A stretch of 64,000 bases of DNA from Albifimbria verrucaria (Eukaryota; Ascomycota; Sordariomycetes; Hypocreales; Stachybotryaceae), in contig JAHREC010000062.1 of the NCBI GenBank assembly GCA_020081605.1, positions 682,001 to 746,000 of the forward strand. The letters run 5' to 3'. Shown one piece after another: positions 21,956-34,135 of the stretch (positions are counted from its first letter, which is position 1; each line of letters begins with the position of its first letter). The notes under the pieces are model-generated. The model did no database searches, was not told the DNA's origin, and saw only the letters and a list, made by a program, of their open reading frames with translations. The translations under genes were made by a program, and so were the position numbers.

Positions 21956-23191
21956 TTACAACTCATCCTTAATGCTCTTGGCGGCCTCCTTGACCTTGGC
22001 AGCCTCGCCTACTCCGCGCTTCACCATGCTGGTGATAATCTCAAAGGCAACCTGCGCTGCAGCAAGAGACGTACTCTCACCAGCATCGTCGTAGGCAGGG
22101 CTGACCTCGACAATATCAGCACCCACAATGTTTAGTTCCTCCACGCCTCGCAGAATGCGGATCATCTCGCGAGTCGTCCAGCCACCGGGCTCAGGTGTGC
22201 CGGTTGCAGGAGCCATGCCAGGGTCAATAACATCAATGTCGACAGAGAGATACACGGGCTTCTCAGTGCCGATCTGTGTCAGGATACGCTCGATGACCGT
22301 CTTGACACCAACGTCGTCAATATCGTCGGCCGGGATACGATACCATCCTTGCTGCGTATCGTCTTCGTAATCGGCAAAATCGCCGCCGGACAGACGGGTT
22401 CGCAAACCGGCGTGGACCGAGCCGTTGGCAATGAGGCCCTCAGTTCCAGCCAGCCAAAAGACACTGCCGTGGTTGAAGAAGCTCTGTGCGAAGCCCTCCT
22501 CCGCATTCACCCAAGCTGAAGGGTACTTTCCAGGATGCCACGTATCAAGATGGGCATCGAAGTGAAGCACGGTTACAGGCTCGCCGTATCGCTCCTTGAG
22601 CGCACGCAGAGCAGGGAGTGCAACGCTGTGATCTCCTCCGAGGGTGACCAGTCGTGATTTGCCCTGGTAGCTCACAGCCGGCGTGCTCGGGTTCCTCTTG
22701 CCCAGCTCAACATACGCCTCGCTCAACTGTCGCAGAGCCAGGGAATTGTCAAAGGGAGACACGGGGATGTCACCACAGTCAACAATGCGTGCCCAAGATG
22801 TGTACGGGTTGATCTCCGCGCGGGCGTTGAAGCTGCGGAAAGAGATTTGTCTGGCGGAGCTGGCCCGGATGGCTCGAGGGCCAAAGCGAGCTCCTGGACG
22901 GTAGCTCACAGCGGTGTCAAATGGCGCACCGATGATGCCAATATCGAAATCTCCCTCAGGCTCAGTGAGACACTTGTGGTGAGGCAGATGAGCAAAGGTG
23001 GAGATACCACTAAAGGACCACTATAAGACAGTCAGTACCATGATGCAACTTCTTTGTGAAGATCAACATACGTCAGTGCCCCATTTCTGCTGCAGCATTT
23101 CAATATCAATGGGCTCCTTATCGTGGTGTTTGCCATGGCCGTAGACTAAGGGTGTCCCGGCCAGGACCGTTGCAATCGCACTCAAACGCAT
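21956..23191 (-). CDS. Agmatinase / guanidinobutyrase-type ureohydrolase, secreted form
   Basis: The enzyme hydrolyses a guanidino compound to urea plus an amine; the family includes agmatinase and 4-guanidinobutyrase. All manganese-binding signatures are present: [20 protein letters not shown] and SVDIDVIDP followed by GTPEPGGW. The start at 23191 gives [20 protein letters not shown], a plausible signal peptide as in secreted fungal agmatinases. One intron, 23021-23071. No homopolymer frame break is found, unlike most genes here. Length is about 395 residues, normal for the secreted type. The promoter region (23430-23690) carries an array of GCCGGTC sites. A Zn2Cys6 regulator is transcribed divergently and a permease follows it. 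Substrate choice cannot be settled from sequence. Confidence 0.88.
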
Positions 23192-23482
23192 GGTGGTCTG
23201 TAGTATGTACACTTATTGAGTCATTTGGTGATTGAAGATGAAGACATCAGTAAGTTGGGCTTGGACCTAAACAACTATCTTGCCCCAGATTTTACCCCGA
23301 CCAAACCCACCGCACGGCCGACCTCGGTAGCAATTGAAACTGGCCAATTACTATTTCGTCATGCTTTTGATAAACCGTTTGCCGGAATGCCATTCCAAAA
23401 GTCCAGGGTAAGGTGTATTACAGGCGGCTTGCTTCACTAGCTGGCGAGAGCACGACCCCGGTTCGTAGCCGACTAGCGGTTT

Positions 23483-23673
23483 GCCGGTCAGAGCCGGTCT
23501 ATCTCTAGCCAGAGTACCAGTTAGTAACACTGTTGACACCGGCTAACCGGCAAGGCGCATTTGCCTTTGGGTTTATCTGCTGGTGGAACCAGTTACAGTA
23601 GCACCAGTGGAGAGGCCATTGTCTGTAGTGATAACGACCGGCTCAGCCAGGCGACCGGCATGACTCGCCGGTC
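23483..23673. promoter_or_regulatory. Array of GCCGGTC/GACCGGC sites upstream of the agmatinase gene
   Basis: Seven copies of the heptamer, or one-mismatch forms, occur in under 200 bp. They include a direct pair 10 bp apart (23483 and 23493), ACCGGCTAACCGGC near 23538, and a perfect inverted pair GACCGGC-7 nt-GCCGGTC near 23653-23673. CGG/CCG triplets in direct or inverted array are the classic target of Zn2Cys6 regulators, and one is encoded next door. Binding is inferred. Confidence 0.5.
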
Positions 23674-23699
23674 GGTACAGACACGGGCCTTCCGAGCGT

Positions 23700-24471
23700 A
23701 GCCGCACGATAGGCCTTTCCATCGGACATTTTAGCTTTAAGAAACACGTTATTAGGCGGTCTGGACCTGGTTCATTTGACGGGGCGACGATAGCCTAGCT
23801 CCTAGGTTGGCAGCATTGCAATCACCTGGTGTCTGCCTCATCTCGCTCGTCTCACCAGCACGCTCTTGAAGAATGACTCGGTCATGGCAGCTTAAACTAC
23901 TGAGGACAATGACTTGCCACGAGGCAATGGAGATCCTGATCCAGATTGCCCCTCTAAGACTGTCTATGGCGTTGCCACCCCGCAACTCAATTCCCTCATG
24001 TAATTAGTGTAAACATGGGGAATCTGGCAGTCATGGTGTTTTGGCCCTCGTGGTTGAGGAATGGTAGCTGAGATTCCATCATGATGAATGGTAGGTTGTC
24101 AGCCTACGGATTAGTTGTTGAGTCATTTATGTTATGCATATGCTACAACAGCACATTTAGCCGACTGGGTTATGCTATTCTTGACTCCATTACCGTTTTC
24201 TAAAAGCATGTCTTGCATCAACAACATGTGAATCAAACATTTTCGTAACAGGATATACGCTACTAAACTAGTATGCAGCTAGCCCAGGAGTTGGGCTGCA
24301 GTCAATGTTCCATCCCTGATCATGTGGAGCCCCAGATTTCGAGACGCTATGACTGAGTAGTAACCACAGCGTTCAATTCGAAGTCTCAACGCGAACTCAT
24401 CTTCAGCACTCACAGATGAGTTATATCGTCAGTCAAAACCCGTTTGTCAACATTCGCGCACATCGAACCCA
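23700..24471. other. Intergenic region between agmatinase promoter array and regulator gene
   Basis: No gene is supported. It is the likely promoter and leader of the regulator gene starting at 24472. Confidence 0.4.
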
Positions 24472-27066
24472 ATGGTGAAGCCAGAGGAGCAAATGAGCGA
24501 AGTACATGGCGATTCCGCGGCCCGTCGCGTGGCCAACATGAATCGGCGCCGTGCTGCCCGGGCGTTAGTAGACCCCAGTTTCCCACGATCTGGTAGCTGG
24601 GGCCTCGTCAATGCTAACTTTCATCAGATGCGATGGATGCCGGAGAGTGAAGGAGAAGTGCGAAGGAGGTCTGCCTTGTCGGCGATGCACTCATCTGCAC
24701 CGACAATGTGAGTTCACCAACCAAGGCGGCCGTGGGCGCGGTAGTACCGTACCGATACCGGGGCTGCCTCGGCAATGAGCCCGGACATGCCGGAGATTCT
24801 TCAGCGCATGTCCAATATGGAGAGGCTTCTCACTCATTTTATGGGTGATGTTAAGCTAGATCCAGAGACGCTGCAGAGCCTGGCCGACTCTGTGGACAAG
24901 ACACGAGTTAAGCCGGTTGCGGTAAATAAGGACGATGATGATGCCATGGAGTCTGCGTCGCAATCGTCAGACCATGTCAATGTTGATGAAGTCAGCTTCC
25001 AGCCATTAGGGAACAATGCCACCCGTGAGTACTTCATAGTCAGAAACTATACTCAGTTATACTAATGCATATTAGACTACTCTGGAGAATTCTCCAACTG
25101 GAATTTTTCCATGCGTATCAAGAACTGGATAGAGCAAACTGGACCACACCGAACTGTATGTTCCTCAGTTTCCAACTTATTTAACCTTCTCTAATGCCAT
25201 GCCCTAAAGGATGCTCCAGATGCTCCTAAGATCAAAGAGTTTTACAGATTTGAAGAGCTTCAATCGCCGCCGGATGCAGCTGGCCTATCATCCTCGTTTC
25301 CGCCACGTCAAATTGCAGATTTTCTTGCCAAAGCCTTCTTTAACCATGCTCAGAGTAATTACTTCTACGTTGATAGAACGTGGCTGAACAGGAAGATGGA
25401 TGTTGTCTTCGAAAATCCCGCATCTCTGTCACGCAGAGATGTGCCAATGCTGTGCATACTCTACATGGTTCTCGCTGTAGGTACACAGTACGCCTATCTC
25501 GACAACCCAAGTAGCAAGAACAACGACACAGGAACCTATTCTGAAGATAATGTGGGCTTGATGATGTATCAGCAAGCCTGTAAGCTTCTACCGGATGTCA
25601 TCACCATTGCGTCGCTAGAAAGCGTCCAGGCTTGTCTTCTTATTGGACTATACACTTTGCCGATTGACCCGTCTGGGCTATCATGGACATATTTAAACCT
25701 GGCATCGAAGCTAGCGATTCAAAATGGGATGCACAGGAGATATCCCGGCGAGGGTCTAGATCTTGTTATCCGAGAGACACGGAGTCGAGTATGGTGGACG
25801 CTCTATGTCCTTGAGAAGTATGTGCCTACTTGATCAGAAATTATGCATACTAACATATTCCAGACGCATTGGGACTTTTCATGGTCGCCCAGTATCCATC
25901 ATCGATAGCGAAGTAGACGCAGATTGGCCCGTCGAGAAGCCAGAAATATGGCCGGGCTGCCCACCAAGCAACACGAAACACATCTTGGCAACACTCCACT
26001 TATGCCGAACACTAGGCAAGATGAGCCATGAGATGTAAGTGAAATCGATACAAGGATCTGGCCAATGATATGTCCCGTACTAATACGTAAAAGTTCCTTG
26101 TTCAAATTGTACGATAAACGAGTCACCTTCTGCGCCTTGGCGCGCTTAGTCGATATCAAACAGGAGCTACACAATTGGTGGCAAGACCTCCCCAACGATG
26201 TGTGCTGCCGCGATCCGTTGGCGCCGGATGCTATATCGCGCGAAGCTGCTCACGTACGTCTAGAGTACTGCGTCGTGCGTATGTACTCTGGTCGACTCTT
26301 CATCATGCCCCAGAACGCATCGAAGCCTACAGAGCGTTCACCATCATCGGTAGGCGCCAGCTCTAGTCCTGACAGCGGCGCAACTCCGTCTGCAATCACG
26401 TCGCAGAACGCTCAAAGACGCGCTGTGTTGGTCACGGATTGCATCGATGCTGCGTTATGCATCGTCGATACATGCCGCTTGCTGCAGAATACGATTGGCC
26501 TTGGACGCGCGTCTTACACAGAGTTCAGTGCTCTTCGAGTCGCTCTTTTAGTCATTCTATCCCAGTTCCTGGACAAGTCAACGAATGTAGACAGATTCCG
26601 TCAGCCTTTATTCGAGGGAATGGCCATGCTGAAGAGCATGTCTACATGGGGCGCTTCAGCTCGCTTCGACGTCTCATTAATCGAGGCATTTGAGCATGCC
26701 ATTGCTAAAATGGAAGCCAGAGAAGGCGATAGACCACCAAGTCCACGCGAGTCAGATTACGACATGTTCAAGAAATGGGAGATGGGTCAAAACGGGTCCA
26801 AGTCAGCCGCACAGCAGACACCTCGGGACGATAAGGCATTTGACCCAACCCTGGGAATCCCATCGCTTGTCGGCAATGCTGCAGATGCATGGGACAGCGC
26901 CCTTCCCCGGTCTAGCTCCATGTCTATGCCTGGTGGTGCGTTCAACATGGATGGTAGCTTTCCATCAATGCCCATGTTGGAAAGCCTTTCTGCCACCTTG
27001 GCTCATGGATATGGCTTTCCCGGTGATCTAGATGGTTCTAGATCGAACAATTGGATGGGACTTTAA
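24472..27066 (+). CDS. Zn2Cys6 (Gal4-type) transcription factor with fungal-specific TF domain
   Basis: The N-terminal zinc cluster CDGCRRVKEKCEGG..CRRCTHLHRQC fits C-X2-C-X6-C-X5-C-X2-C-X6-C and is split by an intron at 24564-24627. A short coiled region follows (MPEILQRMSNMERLLTHFM), then the fungal-specific TF middle region (NYFYVDRTW.., ACLLIGLYTL.., RRYPGEG.., RSRVWWTLYVLEKRIGTFHGRP). The C-terminus is Ser/Met-rich. Further introns are at 25025-25075, 25156-25209, 25818-25863 and 26035-26093. A frame break in the GGGG run 24760-24763 separates the zinc cluster from the rest; one added G rejoins them. It sits between the agmatinase and permease genes, whose promoters share CGG-type arrays, so it is the obvious candidate regulator of both. 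That is inference. Confidence 0.88.
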
Positions 27067-27947
27067 GCTTATGGCTCGTTGGTTGCATGTTTTGATACCC
27101 TAGTATGATGATGGTTATGATGGTAGACAGCATTTATCAAGGCTGGGAGCGCAGGAAATGGTCGATCGTAGAAGGAAAACCTAGCTCACGGGAGAATGAC
27201 ATAAAGTATATATATCTCTATCGTTGATAACTTTAACTATCAAACTGAGGTCATTACGGATATCTTGTGGATCATCTTATCTATCACGTTGATGATAACA
27301 TTATGTTCTTGTTCTTGTTCCGGTCGTCGAGATGCCGGTCTCGCGATGTGATGCATCAATTTCCCTACCAACGTCAGCAACCTGCCTAGGACCACCTGAT
27401 CATCAGACCAATGAGTCGTAGTCACTCAAGGACTCTGGCCGAGGTGGCGGGTTTATCTCTCCAACTAGGCAATAGCCGGTCAATGCCGGTCCACATAGCG
27501 TAGCGACCGGCACTTGGACCGGCTCACGCACTACACCCTGGCTTCATTCCAGGGCTACTGCCATTCAATCGTTAGGAGCTGCTCCCCACCGCCCGGCAAT
27601 CAATTCTCGCTATGTGAACTAACCTTATCAACTAGAGCGGCTAGATTATCTCGGAACCCCACACACGGCCTGTACCCCAGGTTTCATGGGCTCTCCGACT
27701 CAGGAGATAGAGAGATAACACGGCGCAATGGTAGAGCACTGACCAAGACCGGGATACCCGAGTGTCTCGGTCGCTTGTGGTGCTCCCACAATCGGGCTAT
27801 CGGTCGTTGTGCATGTGTTGACTATAAGGACGCGTAGATCCTCCCTTTCAGTGAGCCCTTTTGTCTCTCTTTTGCCCCCAGTCTTCATCGACTGCAAAAG
27901 ACTCACACCTCGTTCAATTCAAGTCAATTGTAGAGAACTCTTTCATC
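27067..27947. other. Intergenic region, promoter of the permease gene
   Basis: This contains the GCCGGTC array listed separately. No gene is supported. A stretch near 27725 (ATGGTAGAGC) resembles a tRNA D-arm but no tRNA can be folded around it. Confidence 0.4.
27319..27524. promoter_or_regulatory. Array of GCCGGTC/GACCGGC sites upstream of the permease gene
   Basis: Full heptamers occur at 27334, 27475, 27485, near 27504 and near 27517, with a near match at 27319. The pair at 27475/27485 has the same 10-bp direct spacing as the pair in the agmatinase promoter. The dense part lies about 425-470 bp before the permease start, similar to the distance in the agmatinase promoter. Confidence 0.5.
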
Positions 27948-29848
27948 ATGGCGAAAGAAGATATTAACGAGGCCGATATTGCCGTCTCCATGGGGCGACA
28001 GGACTCCAAAACGGAAGGGGAGTTCAAGGAATTGAGCCGAGCGGAGGAATTGCATAGACAATACGGTGTCACACAGCGAGGACTGAAGCCTCGACATGTT
28101 CAGCTCATGGCAATTGGTGGTGCGATCGGTGTTGGTCTTTGGGTGCGTCATTAGTCCCCGCCACAGCTGCACCTCAACTAACTGGTTGTCCAGGTCGGTA
28201 TTGGAACAGTTCTGCACAAGGCTGGTCCTCTGTCACTTATTCTCGGTTACACATTCTGGGGAACATGTTTCGTCTGGCCTTTGTTCCTGTGTGTTGCCGA
28301 AATGTGCGCTTACCTACCGATCCGCGGCTCCATCTTCGAACTTGGCTCTCGACTCATCCATCCGGCAATCGGCTTCACCATGGGCTGGACGTATTTCTTC
28401 GCAGGAACAATGCTTATTTGTGTCGAATACAGCGCCGTTTCAACAGTAATGCAATTTTGGGTTCCGGATCTTAACCCTGGTGTGTGGATCGCCATGGCCA
28501 TGGTTGTGTGCGTGCTCCTCAACGTGGTGGCTGTCAAGTTCTACGGCGAGTCCGAGTTTGTCATGGCCTCATCCAAGATTATTCTTCTTTTCATGCTTGT
28601 CATGATTACTCTCATCACAATGGCCGGCGGAAACCCGAGACATGACGCCTATGGTTTCCGCAACTGGAATGCCGGCGCCATGCACCCTTACTACGCCGAG
28701 GGCTCGACTGGCAAGTTCCTGGGCTTCTGGAGGTATGGTTTATCAACTCTTCTGTCACCGAGCCATGCTAACAGAACGTGAAGTGTCGTGATTTATGCTA
28801 GTTTCACAATTGCAGGACCCGATGGAGTTGCCCTGGCATCCGGCGAGATTCAGAACCCTCGTCGCACCATCCCCGAGTCGCCAAGCTGGTGTTCTACCGC
28901 ATCATCGGATTCTACATTGTAGGAGTCCTAGCTGTTGGAATTATCTGCTCTTCCAGAGACCCTAACCTGGTTGATGCCATTGAAAACGGAGGTGGAGCGG
29001 CTGGTTCTAGCCCGTGGGTTGTTGGTATCACCAACCTCGGCATTGGCACGCTGCCCCATATCATCAACGCCTTCATCTTGTTCTCTGGATGGTAAGTCTT
29101 TTTCACCCTTATAACAAGGGATGAAAAACTAACATGAATAGGTCTTGCGGCAACGCTTACCTGTACAACTCTTCCCGAACCCTCTACAGCCTTGCTCAGG
29201 GTAAGCCATTGTCAACAACCTCTCGACGAACTGCCTAAACTAACCTTTTCCAGATGGCCAAGCTCCCAAGTTCCTTCTCAAGTGCACCAAGAACGGAATT
29301 CCCATCTACTGCGTTGGAATCGTGTCTCTTATCACTTGCATCACCTTCCTCGTCACATCCAACTCCGCCCTCGAGGTCTTCCTTTGGTTCGTCGACCTTA
29401 CCACGACGGCCCTCATTGCGACGTACGCCCTCATGTTGGTTGTCTACCTCGCTTGGTTCCGCGCTCGAAAGGTCCAGGGCATTACCAACGACATGCTTCC
29501 TTACGCCGCCCCATTCGCGCCCTACACTGCTTACTGGGCACTCTTCCTCGTCTCTATTATGCTCGTCTTCGTGGGATTCGATGTCTTCGCGCCCTTTGAG
29601 ATCCGAGGGTTCATTACTCGCTACTTCGCTTTGGCCTTTTCCGTCTTCATGTTCGGCGTTGGCTACATCATGTACTACAGAAAGGGTTACAAAACCTTCA
29701 CTAAGCCCGAGGATGCGGATTTGATCACCGGCAAGGCCGAGGTTGATGCGGAGTGCAGGCACTGGGAAGAGGGAGGCATCGAGGAGAACGAGCGAGCTAG
29801 ACTTGCGGAGCTGAGCTTTTCCGCCGCACATGGGAGAAGATGTGGTAG
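27948..29848 (+). CDS. Amino acid / GABA-type permease (APC superfamily)
   Basis: This is a plasma-membrane transporter of the fungal amino acid permease family with about 12 membrane segments. The diagnostic first segment RHVQLMAIGGAIGVGLWVGI is present, as is the GEIQNPRRTIPR motif of the central loop. Introns are at 28143-28193, 28733-28783, 29092-29141 and 29201-29253, all short GT..AG. A frame break in the C run 28871-28874 interrupts the central motif. A second, in the T run 29817-29820, hides the family-typical C-terminus FFRRTWEKMW and stop at 29846-29848; without it the frame would run to 29879. Linkage to the agmatinase and the shared promoter array suggest uptake of agmatine, arginine or a related guanidino compound. 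Exact substrate is unknown. Confidence 0.85.
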
Positions 29849-30063
29849 AGGTTGTCCAAGAAACTGCCAGGAGCAATAAAGCTAGACAGACGATGCCTTG
29901 TGTTACTTAGTGTATGACGATAATTTACGACTGAATATGATACTATTTCTACTATGTAAGAGGATAAAAGCCCTGTGTATCTCGTAGCTATTATCAGGAT
30001 ATCAAAGCTTATAAAAAGCTTTAAAATTAGAATTTTATTAAACTTTTATTAAATTTCTTATTA

Positions 30064-30221
30064 AAAATTTCTTCTATTCTTATTATATTTTTCTTAAATT
30101 TTCATTATAATATTATTAAATTAAATTAATATAATATAAATATTTTTATTATAATAATATTCAAAATTTCTTCTATTCTTATTAGACTTTTCTTAAATTT
30201 TTATTATAATATTATTAAATT
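30064..30221. repeat. Direct repeat with 99-bp period in AT-rich DNA
   Basis: A unit of about 59 bp beginning AAAATTTCTTCTATTCTTAT occurs at 30064 and again at 30163, differing by only a few bases. Surrounding DNA is nearly devoid of G and C, which is what heavily RIP-mutated repeats look like in Pezizomycotina. Confidence 0.7.
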
Positions 30222-30342
30222 AGTATTAGAGTAATATTAAAATTCTATTATAATATTATTAAAAACTTTTTATAATATTATAATATTTTTATTATATAAT
30301 CTTATACTCATGATACAGCATGGTTTATCATGATCCATGGCG

Positions 30343-30374
30343 GTGCATCGACTGATGCATCGACTGATGCATCC
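30343..30374. repeat. Short 12-bp tandem repeat (GCATCGACTGAT)
   Basis: Two and a half copies of GCATCGACTGAT lie in tandem beside the AT-rich block. Confidence 0.8.
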
Positions 30375-30682
30375 ATATCGCTATTGGTCGAGAAGTTTTC
30401 CTGATCTTACTGATTTGTACACGGCGACGTTCGTTCTAGCTACCTACGCATCGATCAAATTAGTCTCTAATGTATCTGTTTCATCGAGCGACATTGCGGC
30501 ATTATCGGTCAAGAAACCTGCGCTAGGTATGTGTAATCTCTCTCCTCCTACTGTAGCTATGCTTGTCTTCGCCTCATATTCTAGCTAGTTGTCTTCAAAC
30601 CATACCCTAAGAACCACCATGTCCAAGCCAACGTCTATTTTCTTAATGCATCTAAAGACTTAGTTTGAGATCATTTAAAGTC

Positions 30683-33600
30683 TCAGTTGTCCTCCGACTC
30701 AGTCTTGATCCTCTTGTTGGGGCCTTCCTCAACCAGGAATGCTGGTCGCTTATCGCCACCAGGGAGCCAAGCGCTGAAAAGCTCATCATCTTCGGACTTG
30801 AGAAAAGCTGCATCTGCTCCGACGTCGAACTCTTTTTCCAAACTTCCTGCAGCCTCCTCTTTGTCTTTTACACCTGATGCTTTGCTGTCTTCATCCTCTT
30901 GTTTCTCAACATCTTCACCAAGCTGAGTAACTTGCGCTGGAAGAAGTGGGCTCACAAGCAGCCAAGAAGCTTCCCACTCAATGATCTCTTCGTACAAAGA
31001 GTCCTTAAGCTGCGACAGTTCTTTGAGGGACTTTATCGCTTCATAGCGAGCCATGTCACTCCAGCACACACTCTGGGCGATCTCCAGTTGCACAGTGGAG
31101 AGAGCAGACATGAATTCGCGGTTCAGCTCTTCATGCTTGACAATGAAAGCGTCCAGCTTTCGTGCCATACTCCTTCGGATTGACCGGCCGACGTTGTGGA
31201 AGATGACATGTTTGGCGGCTCTTGCGTGCTCTTTCATGACTGTCCTTGCATTAAGGGCCTTTCCAGGACCTGGGTAGTCTTATTAGCAGTTATCAGTTAG
31301 CTTGAAGGTGAGATAGTAAATACCCGTGACTTGTTGTGCTTTTAAATATCCTTCTTTCATTTCGTCGAGCAGCAAGTGCCTGGAATCGTTCTTCACTGAG
31401 GTGACCGCTTCCTGATATCCTCCCACGGCCTTTTCGAGTCGTGCTTGATAATCCCTGAAAATGTTGAGAATTCTATGCTTATCATTGCGGAAAGCAGTGA
31501 TGTAGATCTCGAGGAGCTTCGAAGACTTTGTTACACATCTAATAGTCTTAGACATCAACTGCTCCAGCTTATTCAGCCAAGCCGCAAAGTAGGTGGGCAA
31601 ATCATGCTGGAAAGCTTTCGCCCAGGCTGGCACGTGTGGTGTCCAGTAGTATGAGTAACTGGTAGTGATCAGTCGTCAACTTGCACAGCAAAATGAAGTA
31701 GCATGAATGACTTACGTCCGCGCTTGCCAGTCATGATCTCGCTTCCCAACTCGTGTCTTCGACCTATAGGCGGCTCCAAAGCGCCGTACGAGGGCGAGGT
31801 AGGTCGCCCAGTGGATTTCTTCACCTGAGTTGTCTTTGTTGTAATTCTTTACATGAGACACGAATCTCCTCTCCAACTTTTCAATGACCCCGGTTCCGTT
31901 GGTGGGCTGGTCTGTGGAAAGGCCGACTATGAAGTTTTTGAGGTCTGATTGGGCGTGATCGAGTGACTAATATGGTTGTTAGACGGAAAGATCAAGAAGG
32001 TGCAACGAAGATCCAGCGACGGTTCAACGAAGGTCCAAAGAAGATTTAACAAAGACCCAGCGAAGATTCGACGAGTATTTAACGAAGACTCAACGAGGAA
32101 TTGACAACGGTTCAACGAAGAACCGACGATGGTTCAACGAAGATTCAACGAAGATTCAGCGAAGGGTTGACTTACATCTTGAAATGAAGCATTATAAATA
32201 CCCAACTCCGCTCTGATCTTGGGAAACTCAGTGTCTGGTAGTTGAGCTGCGAAGCTGTTCTTTCGTTGGACCCATGCATATATTGAATCGAACAAAACCC
32301 GAATTTGGCGCAAGACTCGGTCTGAACGATTTGCTCGCTTTTTCAGCGAGCCTTGAACTAACCAGTGCTCAAGAGGAAATATGCCTGTAGCCTCCGGGTC
32401 TGGGAAACCAGGCATTGAATCTCCGGCGGCAAGGCACCGGTGCGCATGACTGCTTACAGGGAAAACATTGAGTTGGGTAGAAACCTTGGCCTCTTCTCCT
32501 TCTCGACCGGCGTTTCTGATCATATCAAAGTGCTCTTGAAACTTAAGCTTGCTATCCCTGCTGCGTGCGTCGATGCAAGCACGCAGGCATTGGGCGTTAA
32601 TGGCTGCAAGGTCTCTTTCTAGGCTTTCGCGGGTATCAGCGTCGGCACAGCTTGGTGTCTCCGTTGCGAGTTCATCGCCAGAATCTTCGACATCGGTCAA
32701 GATTTCTTCGTCTGAATCGAAAGGAACTCGTCACGATGGCTCTTCGTGCGACGGCCAAGTTGCTTGACTTTGCTTGCTAACATGTCATACTTTGCCTTCA
32801 AAGCGGGAAAGTCGTCGGAGACGTCTTCCGGACTCCATTCGTTCTCCACAAAGGAAACCCAATTCATAAGGTCGACCTTAGTGATGACGACGCATAGTGA
32901 ATCTGACTTGCCGTCGGCTTCCATGTCTAAAATTTGGTCTTCCCTCAGTAAGCCCATCGCAGTATGATTATCTGCAGCACGATCGCCTGGCGTTACTACC
33001 ATCAGCTGGTCAAGTTTCTGGTAGTATGCGTGTGCAACCTTGGATCTGGACTCTAAAGCGTCCATTTCTCCTGGAAGGTCGACTAATGTGATGTTTTGAC
33101 GAAGCACATTGTCGACATTGAGGTAGAAATGGACGATTTCTACAAGAGGCCAGAGAAGTTGGAGTCTTGCGACAGGCTCCTCCAACGTAGGGTTTGACAA
33201 GTTTCAGAAACTTGGGTGCCTTCGCATGGTAGACCTCCTCTGTTTGCGAGGTGTTGGGCGACTCAAGATTGAAAAACGAGAGCTTCCTTGGCATTCGGCG
33301 GTGATCTGTGTAACTTGGCCACTCATGCCAAGCTCTCTGATGCGATCGACTTTCAGACCGGACCACGCATGAATTAGCTGTAGCTGTGACTTCATTTTGG
33401 CCATATCGCTTCTGTAGACGGCATCTCGAGCTTCTTCGTCTGTGGAATGTGTTTCAAAATCTTTGAGCTCTTTAAAAATGCAGCCAGCTCTTTCTCAACT
33501 GTTTCCCTGCTCTTAAAATGAGCGACGGCACGGAATGTCTTGTCCTCATCGATAGGCTCATGATATCGAAAGCAGCAAACAGCTGCTGTACAAGCCCCAG

Positions 33601-34135
33601 CTTGACTTGAAGGAGCAATGTCCCCTTGGGATGGAGTAGGGCATTCAGCAACGATGTCTTTCCGAGGCCAGTGTCGCCTCCGACGCCTACAAGGTATTGG
33701 AAGTTGTCGTAGTCTTCCTCGAGTTCCTCTGAGTCCAAGTAGTTAATATATTGTCACTGAAGATGACGGTATTGAAACAAGACTTACCGACGCTGGTGTT
33801 CCATGCCTTGAAATCCAGTCCAATAGGCTGGGCAGAGGAGTTGTTTATCTTGGTCCGTATATTTCTGAGCCTCAACAAAGCTTGCTCCATGGCCAATTCT
33901 TTCAACCGAACGCGCTCAACTTGGTCCAGCTCGGGGAGAGCTTCAGGTTCCGGAAGATTTGTGACTGCAGGAAGAAGACTCGGAGGAGGAGGAGGGGAGG
34001 TGGCGGCGGTGGAGGAGTAGAAGGTGTCTGTCGTTGTAAAATCGGAAGTGAAGCAGCTCTGGACTCATTGGTGAGCAAGCTGTCCCCGGATTCTACTGCA
34101 CTCCCATGAGGAAAGCTGGGTGGTGGAGCCGACAT
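30683..34135 (-). CDS. Dynamin-superfamily-like nuclear GTPase (SLIP-GC-like)
   Basis: A large GTPase resembling fungal proteins annotated as nuclear GTPase SLIP-GC. G1 is GDTGLGKTS, G3 is DLPGEMD, G4 is TKVD. The N-terminus (MSAPPPSFPHGSAV) is proline-rich; the C-terminal half is helical with an acidic tail and KRIKTE. Introns are at 33729-33787, 31967-32175 (unusually long, carrying a minisatellite), 31659-31715 and 31279-31323. Frame breaks in homopolymers lie near 33972, 33622-33625, 33474-33478, 33272-33276 and 32720. Near 33190 one frame change is not explained by a single missing base. With repairs the protein is about 960 residues. Role is not known in fungi. A deleted copy lies at 20912-21185. 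Confidence 0.72.
31999..32165. repeat. 11-bp minisatellite inside a GTPase intron
   Basis: About fifteen consecutive units with period 11 and consensus RTTCAACGAAG fill most of the 209-nt intron 31967-32175. Units drift (for example GTCCAAAGAAG, ATTTAACAAAG, ACCCAGCGAAG) but keep the period exactly. Confidence 0.85.

Larger units (their letters stand above)
29849..30682. other. AT-rich intergenic block
   Basis: The segment 30000-30300 is almost pure A/T and contains direct repeats, described separately. The rest shows no supported gene. Confidence 0.5.

Noticed and set aside
27725..27800. tRNA suggested by ATGGTAGAGC
   Set aside because: No T-arm GGTTC motif or acceptor stem can be found at the right distances.
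32000..32165. CRISPR array suggested by regular repeats
   Set aside because: Units are 11 bp tandem without spacers and the genome is eukaryotic.
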